Source: Saitoella complicata NRRL Y-17804 | Lineage: Eukaryota; Ascomycota; Saitoellomycetes; Saitoellales; Saitoellaceae | Reading direction: 5' to 3' | Assembly (NCBI RefSeq): GCF_001661265.1 | Contig: NW_017566993.1 | Span: 124,001 to 188,000, forward strand | Length of the DNA stretch: 64,000 nt | Translations under genes and position numbers: made by a program | In this document: in pieces, positions 1 through 8,888 of the stretch | Numbering within the stretch: the stretch's first letter is position 1 | Layout: each line of letters opens with the position of its first letter | The notes under the pieces: generated by a model | Seen by the model: only the letters and a program-made list of their open reading frames with translations | What the model was told of the DNA's origin: nothing | The model's database searches: none

Positions 1-1451
1 GTGGTCGCGACTTCGACAAGGTCCTCGTCGACCACTTCGCTGAGGAGTTCAAGTCCAAGTACAAGGGTCAGGTTGATGTAAAGTCTAACCCTAAGGCTTT
101 GGTCCGTTTGACCTCTGCTGTTGAGAAGTTGAAGAAGGTTTTGTCTGCTAACTCTGTTGCTCCTTTGAACGTTGAGTCTATCATGAACGATGTCGATGTT
201 TCTAGTCAGCTTAAGCGTGAGGAGTTGGAGGCGTTGATGAAGCCTCTTCTTGCGCGCTCTACTGCCCCTATTGAGAAGGCTTTGTCCATCGCTGGTCTTA
301 CCAAGGAGGACATTGACTCCGTTGAGGTTATCGGTGGATGCACCCGTGTCCCTGCCTTGAAGGAGGCTATCCAGTCCTACTTCGGCAAGCCCCTCTCTTT
401 CACTCTCAACGCTGACGAGGGTGTCGCCCGTGGTGCTGCTTTCGCTTGCGCTATCCTTTCCCCCACTACCCGTGTTCGTGACTTCCAGGTCCACGACGTC
501 ACCGCCTACCCCATCAAGTTCACCTGGGAGACCGCTGCCGACATCCCCGATGAGGAGACCGAGCTCGAGGTTTTCGGCCAGAACAACGCCGTTCCCTCTA
601 CCAAGATCCTCACTTTCTACCGCAAGGCCGACTTCGACATCGAGGCTTCCTATGCTCAGCCTGAGCTCCTTCCCGGCCAGATCAACCCCTGGATCGGCAA
701 GTACTCCATCAAGGGCGTCACCCCCAACGCCCAGGACGACTTCTCCATGGTCAAGGTTAAGGCCCGCCTTAACCTCCACGGTATCCTGAACATCGAGCAG
801 GCCTACGTTGTTGAGGAGAAGGAGGTCGAGGAGCCCATTCCCCAGCCCGAGACCAAGGAGGGTGAGGAGCCCATGGAGATTGACGAGTCCGCCCCCAAGA
901 CCCGCATCGTCAAGAAGCTCATCAAGACTGGTGACCTTCAGGTCGTTTCGTCTGTGCAGGCCGCCGACGATTCTCACATGCTCGCCTACAAGGAGCAGGA
1001 GTTGGCTATGACTACTGAGGACAAGCTCGTTGCTGACACCGAGGACCGCAAGAACGCTCTTGAGGAGTACATCTACGACATCCGTGGTAAGCTCGAGGAG
1101 GAGTACGCTGCCTTCGCCTCTGACGAGGAGAAGGAGAACCTTAGGGAGTTGTTGATGAAGACCGAGGACTGGTTGTACGATGAGGGATACGAGAGCACCA
1201 AGGCCAAGTACGTCGCCAAGATGGAGGACTTGATGAGGGTTGGTGGATTGATCCGTCAGAGATATTTGGATGCTCAGAACGAGAAGAAGGAGAAGGAGAT
1301 GGAGAAGGAGAGGAAGGCGAGGGAGGAGTTGGCTCGCAGGGCTGCTGGTAACAAGAAGCCTACGCAGACTGCTCAGTCAGGTGAGGTCGGTACCGGTGGA
1401 CGTGCTCCTCCTCCGCCGCCCCCTCCTGCGGACGACATGAACGTTGACTAA
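1..1451 (+). CDS. SSE1: Hsp110-family chaperone (Sse1-like), 5' truncated by window edge
   Basis: This is the 3' part of an Hsp110 gene. Hsp110 proteins are cytosolic nucleotide exchange factors for Hsp70 and also hold unfolded clients. The frame is open from the first bases (GRDFDKVLVDHF is readable from position 3), so the coding region enters from outside the window. By comparison with Sse1, roughly the first 225 residues are missing. The visible part holds the end of the nucleotide-binding domain, including the VIGGCTRVPALKEAI phosphate-loop region. The divergent beta domain follows, with the acidic insert (EEPMEIDES) typical of Hsp110 and absent from Hsc70. A helical C-terminal region ends in a Lys/Glu-rich coiled segment and a proline run (APPPPPPPA). 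The stop is TAA at 1449-1451. No intron is visible in this part. The gene is convergent with EAF7. Family assignment is strong; orthology to Sse1 is inferred. Confidence 0.93.
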   Translation, partial: GRDFDKVLVDHFAEEFKSKYKGQVDVKSNPKALVRLTSAVEKLKKVLSANSVAPLNVESIMNDVDVSSQLKREELEALMKPLLARSTAPIEKALSIAGLTKEDIDSVEVIGGCTRVPALKEAIQSYFGKPLSFTLNADEGVARGAAFACAILSPTTRVRDFQVHDVTAYPIKFTWETAADIPDEETELEVFGQNNAVPSTKILTFYRKADFDIEASYAQPELLPGQINPWIGKYSIKGVTPNAQDDFSMVKVKARLNLHGILNIEQAYVVEEKEVEEPIPQPETKEGEEPMEIDESAPKTRIVKKLIKTGDLQVVSSVQAADDSHMLAYKEQELAMTTEDKLVADTEDRKNALEEYIYDIRGKLEEEYAAFASDEEKENLRELLMKTEDWLYDEGYESTKAKYVAKMEDLMRVGGLIRQRYLDAQNEKKEKEMEKERKAREELARRAAGNKKPTQTAQSGEVGTGGRAPPPPPPPADDMNVD

Positions 1452-1653
1452 GCGTTTGTGAGCGTGGAAAAGGGAGAAGTTGAGATGTAAAGAAAAGGAT
1501 TTTCGGATTTAAGGATACCGGGTTCGTTGTAAACGTCGTTTTGCATGGGTTAGAGAGATAGGCCGTGTTATGAGCTACGCTAGAAGAGTGGTATAATATC
1601 GTTTGTTATCCGTGATATCGATATGCATATGTGTCATCCTTCCGGCGCCTTCC

Positions 1654-2516
1654 TTATTTCTTTGTGCTTCGCGTTGATGATCTTGTGCCTGCTGCTGCTG
1701 CTGCTGTCCGTCCTCTGCCGCCCCGTCCACGGCCTCTTCCTCGTGTTGGCTTTGTTGGGGTGTCTTCTGGTGCGTCATCTTCTGTTCCCAACGTCTTTCT
1801 CCGTCCGCGTCCACCTCGTGCACCGCCTCGACCTCTTCCACGTTTCCTTGCTGGACTTGTCGTTGCGCTCCCCTCCTCCTCCTCCTCCTCTTCTTCCTCG
1901 CCTTCTGTCTCTTCCTCCTCATCCTCGCTCGCGACTGTCCCAGTACCAACAGATCCACCTCGTTTCCGTCCTTTGCTGGTGAACGTGTAGTTTGATAGTT
2001 GTGCTGGCGAAGTCGCGAGTGACATACCGTCATCGTCTTGACCCTTGGCATGTCGTAACATGAGGTCACCGTATTGCACTACTGGAAGGGTGAACTCTGT
2101 GTATGGCGTATCTGGGATAACATCAGGTGCGTTGGTCGCAGGCGTCGTTGGGACTGAAGCGTCTGGTGTATCGGGATTCGCAGCATCCAACTCGTCTAAC
2201 TTTTGGAGGTCGTAGAGTGTTGCGAGTTTCGCCCATATCCGCTTTATTGGGTATTTTGGGTCTGCGGAGGTACCGTTGAGGTTCTTTGCGATGGAAACCA
2301 TGCGGAAATGTTTGTGTATGCCTGTCAGAGTGTCAAATTCGCCGTCTGTATGAAGATGTCGATGAATCTCTTACCTACCGGTCTGTACCGGCATACCTGC
2401 CGCAGGAGCTCGATCTCCTCGTCTGCGGTCCATTCGTCTGCGTCCTCTGCGACCGGGGCGAGCTGCGCATCCATCATGACCTCGTCCTTCGACTCCATTG
2501 CCTCCTGAGTCGACAT
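1654..2516 (-). CDS. EAF7: Eaf7/MRGBP-family subunit of the NuA4 histone acetyltransferase
   Basis: Two exons, 2375-2516 and 1654-2321, are joined across a 53-bp intron (GTAAGA...GACAG). Splicing restores the family core: EWTADEEIELLRQVCRYRPV, then GIHKHFRM, then KRIWAKLATLYDL with LDELD. In the family this core binds the MRG protein Eaf3 within NuA4. The later part contains TEFTLPVVQYGDLM, then an acidic run (DEEEE... near 1875-1920) and an RGRGRGG basic tail. A second possible 52-bp intron (1976-2027, donor GTATGT, acceptor CAG) lies in the open frame. Splicing it would switch the tail to a basic, Gln-rich frame ending near 1575, so the C-terminus is less certain than the N-terminus. The gene is head to head with the gamma-tubulin complex gene, 131 bp apart. 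Calling it Eaf7 rests on the core motif and its position near the N-terminus. Confidence 0.82.
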
Positions 2517-2647
2517 CTTGGAGTTCCCGGTGTTTTATGGGATGGTTGGAGTACGCGAGGGCGTGCCTGAACGCGACCGCGACTGTCCATGTACGACCTT
2601 GAAGACCGGCATACAATCAATTACGCTGGGAAATACGGCATGACAGC

Positions 2648-5503
2648 ATGAACGATTACGGAGATTCTGGTGCTGAGGAACTGGACTTCTTTGGCTTGGG
2701 CGATTTAAGGAAGGGTCCGTTGGGGTTTGAGGATGCTGGGGCTGTGTTTGAGGCAGGGCATGTTGGCGCGTCGCATACAGTGGAGGCGGAGGAAGGTGAG
2801 GGTCTTCGGTGATCAATGTGATGGATATATGCTAAGTTGTACACAGCACCATTCCTTGACGCGTTCGCTGCACTCTCACTCGACCCTAAGGAACCGCTGA
2901 AGAAAGAGCGTCAACAAGAAGAGCTACCGGCACTCGAGCTACCGCACGTCGCCGTAGACGACTTCAATTGGCTAGACGATGGACAAGACTCGGACAATAG
3001 CAGAGCGACGACATATTCCGTCCCCGAGAGCGACGAAGCAAAGCCCAATGAGTCGCAGCAGCTAGATATCTGGAACCTCGCCTCACAAATCCCAGAACAA
3101 CCCGCACGAGGACGCTTGGTAACTTGGGACTCCTACCTCGCATCAAAACCATCCGCCGAAGTCCAATCGCCATTTCTCACTGAGAATCCGGCGGAGGTTT
3201 TCGACGCTGTCCTACATCGCGCACTAAACAACATTTACGACCCGCACGCAGCCGGCACACCCATCGAGTCTACCCAATTCTTCCGATCTCTCGCTGAGCT
3301 GGGGTTGGGAAGAGAAAGCGTGTTATGGAAATGGAACGCCGACACGAGGTATTGGGAAGATTGCGAGGAGAGAGTCAGAGTGACTGGATGTACTGTTGAG
3401 AGCGTGGCCGGAATCACAGAAATGCCGAAAGCATGCGGTGCCAATTTCCGGATGTTAGAGGGAGCATGTGTCGAGATAAAGGGCAACCCGGAGGAGTTCG
3501 GTGCTACGGCCGTTGCGTTCGGTGAATGCGTTACTGTCCTCCTCGACGACTTCCGACGTCGACTCACCTCCGAGATACGCGATATCCCGACAAACAGGGG
3601 GTTGTTAATGCTGGAGGCGATCTTCAAGCCTGTGCACGCCATCCTGGAAATGCTCGCCGAAATTGCGTTCGTCAACGAAAAACACGAAATCCGCATCGGC
3701 ATTGAACTACTGAAGAAAGTGTTCGAGATGGCGCAGGCGAATGAGTGGTTGGAAGGCTCTGTACTGCGACCAGTGTTATATGGAGTGTTACAGCGGACGA
3801 GTGTGCCGTACCTGGAGAGGTTGGAGAAGTGGATGCATATGGGACGGGAGCGTTCGCGTGGTGCCCTATCTGACATGAAAGAATTCTTCATCCAGAAAAC
3901 ACCCACTTCCGCCAACGCCGAAGGCGACGGATACACCCTCAAACAATCCCATATTCCCCCCTTCCTCTCCCACACCGACGCTCTCCGCACACTCGGATCC
4001 GGGGAGTCACTCGAACTTATCAAAACCTGCAAACCCGATCATCCTTTGTGTCAATATGGAGAAGGAGGTGCGATGGAGGGTATGACAAAGTTGAAGTTGG
4101 AGTGGAAGTTTATGTGGGAGGATTTGGAGAGGTTGGGGGAGGGGGTGAGGAGGTATGAGAGGGAGATGAGGGATGTGTTGGAGGCATATCGGAATAAGAA
4201 CACTGTTACTCCGAGTTCGGATGGTAATGTGGAAATGGAGGTTGAAGTTGAGGATAAGGAGGTGGGGAGGGATGAGATGGATATGGATATGTGGCAAATG
4301 GATAAAGAGCAACTCCAAACCATCATTGGCGATCTACGCGAGATGATGTCCGCACCTCCCACCACCACCACCACCACCACCCCCCAACCCACCGATGCCG
4401 CCACGAGTCTCAATATCACCGTCTCCAACCCCCCCTCCCTCGACACAATCGCACACCACGCCTTCCAACGCGTCCTCGCCATGCAATCCCGCCTCATCCA
4501 AACCGCAACCCTAGATCTCTTCCTGCACGACCTCAACCTCCGACACGAACTCGAGTTATGGTGGAGGTTCGGGTTATTTGGGGATGGACGGTTTGTGGGT
4601 ACGTTGAGGGAGGGTGTATTTGGCGCCAATGGGCTCGGGCTCGGAAATGGTGGTAAGGGGAGGTGGCCGCCGAGTGGGGGACGGTTGGTGGGGGCGTTGG
4701 ATGGGGTTTGGTTGGGGGGCAAGGAGAATAATCGGATTTCGTTCGGGGTTGTGGAGCCTGAGCCCACGGACAACGACGAGAATGGGGATATGGTCGTCGC
4801 GAAGTGGAGTGATCCGGATTCTTTGCATGCGCTGGATTGGCTGCGCGTGCATTGGCGGGGAGAGTATCCCCTAAACACGACGGTGTTTAGGGGAGAGGTG
4901 GTAGAGAGGTATGCGTCCATGTGGAGATTCCTACTCGTCTTAGTTCGTCTGGATCGCACTGTACGAAACTTTCCCCGAGCCACGATGGCGACGAAGATTG
5001 GGATTGGAGGAGAGGAGGTCAGGTTTCGGGTTGAGGTAGCGCATTTCGTGGCTGGGATTGTTGGGTTCGTGTTTGATGTCGCGGTCGGTGCGACGTGGAA
5101 AGCCTTTATGGATGAACTGAGTGGTATCGAGAGAAAGGTGAAGAAAGGGAATGTGGAGGGCCTCAGTCTCGCGGGGTTAATGGCCGCGCATGATGCGATG
5201 TTGGATAAGATGCTGTCTCTATCCCTCCAAGGAAAACGACAAGCGCCGATTCTCAAGTTGGTGGAAGGGATGTTTGGGGTTATTCTGGAGTACAACAAAC
5301 TTGTACGAGAACGGGGGGAGAATGAACGGGAAGGGAAGGAGGAGGTGAAGGGGTTGGTTGAGAGGTTTGGGAGGTATATGGGGATGTTTTTGAGGGTGTT
5401 GAGGAGGTTGGAGGAGAAGGGGAGTGAGGGGTTACAGGAGTTACAGGCGAGGATGGATTTTGGGGGGTATTATAGGGATGGTGTCGAGTTACCTCTGCCA
5501 TAG
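2648..5503 (+). CDS. Gamma-tubulin complex component (Spc97/Spc98 family, GCP5/GCP6-like)
   Basis: Exon 1 (2648-2795) encodes a short acidic start, MNDYGDSGAEELDFFGLGDL. A 51-bp intron (GTGAGG...CACAG) joins it in frame to exon 2 (2847-5503), giving about 935 residues. GRIP1-type sequence is visible in VPYLERLEKWMHMG and IPPFLSHTDALRTLGSGESL, followed by the KTCKPDHPLC segment. GRIP2-type sequence includes LDWLRVHWRGEYPLNTTVF and MWRFLLVLVRLDRTVR, and the C-terminal helical region includes AHDAMLDKMLSLSLQGK. Such proteins form the gamma-tubulin ring that nucleates microtubules at the spindle pole body. The long acidic insert with a Thr run (near 4350-4390) between the GRIP halves and the weak core similarity point to the divergent GCP5/GCP6 class rather than Spc97/Spc98. 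That subclass call is an inference. Confidence 0.82.
4867..4894. repeat. Perfect 12-bp inverted repeat (hairpin) inside the GCP gene
   Basis: TCCCCTAAACAC (4867-4878) and its exact reverse complement GTGTTTAGGGGA (4883-4894) flank the 4-base loop GACG. It lies in frame, encoding part of YPLNTTVFRGE, so the transcript could form a very stable stem inside the GRIP2 region. Whether it has any role is unknown. Confidence 0.9.
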
Positions 5504-5736
5504 ATCCGAACATCAGGTTATCCACAGATCACTCTTCAGGACAATTGCAAAGCTATTGCGATGAGAAACGTCTATATTTTCGAATGTTTTTAGATTATTG
5601 CAGCCCGCTCTTAGGCTGTACGAAGCGCGAGCACCATCGCTTCCATGCACGCGTACTTTTGTGAATGTGGTCTTCGTTACTTCCGTCAGGGATGCATGAT
5701 CCATGCTGCCTCCTTCGCCCCGCCGTGTGATTCGCC

Positions 5737-6301
5737 CTACTGCTTCTTGATCAATAAATATACGTTGTCCTGATTGAGACCCTGCAAGTCTTTGTAGTTT
5801 CCCTTGACCATGAGTAGCAGTCCACCGAAGGAGATGTACACCGAGCTGTGGAGACTGTGTCAGCATCGTGTCGAGTAGCCGTGTTGCAGGTTGCACGGGG
5901 CGCAAGGTGCAACTTACATCAAATCAGTGTCTCCGTGCTCGTCGTGGCGGTAGACTTTTCCGTAGCAGACATATTCGTATTCTGAAAAACCAAATGAGCA
6001 TAAGAGTTGACGGTTTTGGTCCAATATGCATACCTTCGGCAAGCGTTACCTCAGAAGTCTCCCTCCACCCCCGACCCTCGGCATTAACGTCTCTTGAACC
6101 ATCCAAAGCCAAGGTCTTTGCGAGGACGAGTCTGATCTTCCTTCCCTCCTCAAGAGGGTAAATCTCCGAGTTGATGTCGAGCTGGATGTCGATGTCCCCG
6201 TCGGGCGTCGAGGCAGAGATTCGAGTGACGCGGTCAAAGTTTGCGTTGTCTGTAGCGGAGATCAGGAAGTCTTTCTCGAGGACGATTGCGCTGGCGGACA
6301 T
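5737..6301 (-). CDS. RPB8: RNA polymerase I/II/III shared subunit RPB8 (ABC14.5)
   Basis: Three exons (6034-6301, 5918-5981, 5737-5845) are separated by introns of 52 and 72 bp. Spliced length is 146 residues, the same as yeast Rpb8. Exon 1 gives FDRVTRISA and LDINSEIYPLEEG. Exon 2 gives EYEYVCYGKVYRHDEHGDTDL. Exon 3 gives ISVYISFGGLLLMVKGN and ends YLLIKKQ. These match the OB-fold core and the conserved FGGLLM and YLLI segments of the family. The subunit is part of all three nuclear RNA polymerases. Donors are GTATGC and GTAAGT, both acceptors CAG. The start ATG (6299-6301) begins MSASAIVLEKDF, as expected for the family. The gene is divergent from CAT2 with 201 bp between the starts. No single frame covers it, so it is easily missed without splicing. 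Confidence 0.95.
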
Positions 6302-6502
6302 TCTATTCTTGGTTGCTCGTCGCTGCCAGCAAATCACCGAAATCTCCTCTCCGCAAATCCGAGCGTGGATGCCAGGGCGACTCCCCGCATGACATCGCTC
6401 CACCGCCGATGCGCCGAGGGAGGAGAACCCGCTTAAGAAGGAGAATCGCCGCGTCGAGCAGAAGGCAGCATACAGCCCCCGTTCCCCTCGTCAATACAAG
6501 GA

Positions 6503-8525
6503 ATGCTCAGATCCCTCAGCACGACACGACACCGCCTCCCGTTCAGCCAATTGAAGTTGCAACACATGTCAGCCCCCACCCTCGTACGACACAACACTGC
6601 CGCTGCCGCCTCGGCCAAGTGGGCACCGGGTATCAAGGAAGACAATTCGAAGGGTGCGATGTTGAGGTTTGAGGAGAGTTTGCCGACATTGCCCGTTCCG
6701 AAGTTGGCGGAGACTGCCGCGAAGTATTTGAAGAGTTTGCATCCCATTTTGAGTGAGGAGGAGTTCAAGAAGGTGCCTCTCCCGGTCTCCCATTTCATTC
6801 AATCGCGATTGCTAACCAGGATGTGGGGCACAGTCCGAGGCCGCTATCCGCGAATTCGTCAAACCCGGCGGCGAAGGCGAGAAACTCCAAAAACGCTTGG
6901 TCCAACGCGCACAAGACCCCACCTGCCAAAACTGGCTCGCAGAATGGTGGGATTCGGGTGCGTACATGGCATACCGCGACCCAGTCGTCTTCTTCGTTTC
7001 CTACTTTTACGCGCACAAAGATGACCGTTTGCGTCGTGACCCTGCCAAGCGTGCTGCGGCGCTCACGACGGGTGTGCTCGAGTTTAAGAAGCAGGTTGAT
7101 GAGAAGACGTTGGAGCCGGAATATATGAAGGGGAGTCCGATTGCGATGAGTAGCTACAAGTGGGCGTTCAATGCTTGTCGTATCCCCGCCGAGGGCGAGG
7201 ATTATTCGGAGAAGTATGACTTCAAGGAGCACAAGCATATCGTCGTCGTGCGTAAGAACAAGTTCTTCAAAGTCCTGCACGAGGTCGATGGGAAGCAACT
7301 CTCTGCCGCCGAGTTGGAAGCGCAATTCAAGCTGATCTACCAAATGGCCGGAACCGAGCGTGCACCCGCAATCGGCGCGTTGACCTCCGACTACCGCGAC
7401 AACTGGGTCAAATCCCGCTCCGCACTCCTCTCCGCATCCCCCGACAACGCCTCCCTTATCAAACAAATCGAGGCTGCGTCGTTCGTTGTGTCGCTTGATG
7501 ACCAAACCCCCGTCACGCTCGAAGAACAGGCACGTCAGTACTGGCATGGTGATGGCGCGAATAGGTGGTACGACAAACCGCTCCATTTCGTGGTTTGTGA
7601 GAATGGGAAGAGTGGGTTTTTGGGAGAGCACAGTATGATGGATGGTACGCCGACTTGGAGGATGAATGATTGGGTTTGTCGACAGATTGCTGAGAACAAA
7701 CTTGATTACGGCAACCCCACCCCCCGCACTGGGTTGCCGAAGCCGGAAGAGTTGAAGTTCGCTATCAACGAAGAGGTGAACGAGAAGATCAAGAGCGCCG
7801 AAGCGACATTCGAAAAGCTAAAGTCCGAGCACGATTTGCGCGTCTTGAACTACCAAGGCTACGGCAAAAACCTCATTAAGAAATTCAAGTGCTCACCCGA
7901 CGCTTTCGCACAAATGGTCATCCAACTCGGTTACTACAAAATGTACGGCGTCAACAAACCCACGTACGAATCCGCCGCGACTCGTGCATACAAGTTGGGG
8001 AGGACAGAGACGATTAGGACTGTCACGGATGATGTTGTTGCGTGGTGTCGCGCGATGGAGGATTCGAATGCATCTGTGGAGAGGAAGATTGAGTTGTTCC
8101 GGAAGGCTGCGGCTACGCATGTTAGGTTGACTGTGGAGGCGAGTGCGGGGCAGGGCGTTGATCGCCATCTCTATGGTCTGAAGAAGGTTCTCAAGGAGGG
8201 TGAAGCTACGCCTGCTATCTTCCAGGACCCGGCATACTCCTACTCGAGCCACTGGTTCCTCTCCACCTCCCAACTCTCATCCGAATACTTTACCGGCTAC
8301 GGCTGGGGCGAGGTCGTCTCCGATGGCTACGGAATCGCGTACATGGTCAACGGCGACTCTTTGAACTTCAATATCGTGAGTAAGCATTTGCAGAATGAGA
8401 GGATGTGGTATCATTTGAGGGAGGCGGCGGATGATTTGAAGGAGATGTTGGGGGTTGAGTTGAGGGAGGGGGAGAAGGCTAGGGTTGTGAAGAGTGGGGA
8501 GGCGGAGGTGAAGATGAAGGTGTAA
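6503..8525 (+). CDS. CAT2: Carnitine O-acetyltransferase
   Basis: Two exons (6503-6772, 6834-8525) are joined across a 61-bp intron containing GCTAAC before the acceptor. The product is about 653 residues. It transfers acetyl groups between CoA and carnitine so that acetyl units can enter or leave mitochondria and peroxisomes. Visible choline/carnitine acyltransferase features are LSEEEFKK joined to SEAAIREFVKPGGEGEKLQKRL, then YMAYRDPVVFFVSYFYAHKD, and the catalytic His (about residue 356) in GFLGEHSMMDG. Later motifs include GYGKNLIKKFKCSPDAF and STSQLSSEYF. The start MLRSLSTTRHRLPF is basic and acid-free, fitting a mitochondrial presequence. A second in-frame Met (MSAPTLVRHN) follows about 20 residues later. 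The C-terminus, EVKMKV, is not a PTS1 peroxisome signal. It is divergent from RPB8. Confidence 0.95.
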
Positions 8526-8888
8526 GAGTAGATTGGTTTGTTGCTTTGTTAGGAGAGGATAAGGTATGAATATACCCAAGACTTTGGGCTTTATTGAGAA
8601 TCCTGTTAATATCCCCGCTCGGGTTAAATGAGTTTGTTTACTGGACTATCCCGATTCGGAGTAATTAGTGAACCCAGCTTGGGGACTGACCGCACGCAAA
8701 ACACCAGAGAGACCCCCCATTCATCCCCGGTGTTTCCACGAAAGATTGCCCAGTTTTGACGACGATTCCTCGGTCATATCGCGTCGCTTGGTTGCCTTCC
8801 ATATACCGCTTTCGTGATCGTCTGTGAGAGATTTCAGTGCAACTCCACCGACGCGTCAATTTGATACCCTACATTGCATAACACCACC
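8526..8888. other. Intergenic region between CAT2 and MCM3 (MCM3 promoter)
   Basis: This 363-bp stretch has no credible gene. It holds the CAT2 3' flank and the MCM3 promoter. The notable element is an ACGCGT box about 33 bp before the MCM3 start codon. Confidence 0.8.
8851..8856. promoter_or_regulatory. MCB (MluI cell-cycle box) ACGCGT upstream of MCM3
   Basis: The exact hexamer ACGCGT lies 33-38 bp upstream of the MCM3 ATG. In ascomycetes MBF binds this element to drive G1/S transcription of replication genes, so the placement fits MCM3 function. Binding here is inferred. Confidence 0.6.

Noticed and set aside
4350-4390. CAC/ACC trinucleotide run
   Set aside because: It encodes a Thr run inside the GCP linker; an ordinary coding microsatellite.
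4051-5298. 415-codon open frame on the minus strand
   Set aside because: Antisense to the gamma-tubulin complex gene; Ser/Pro/Thr-rich noise.
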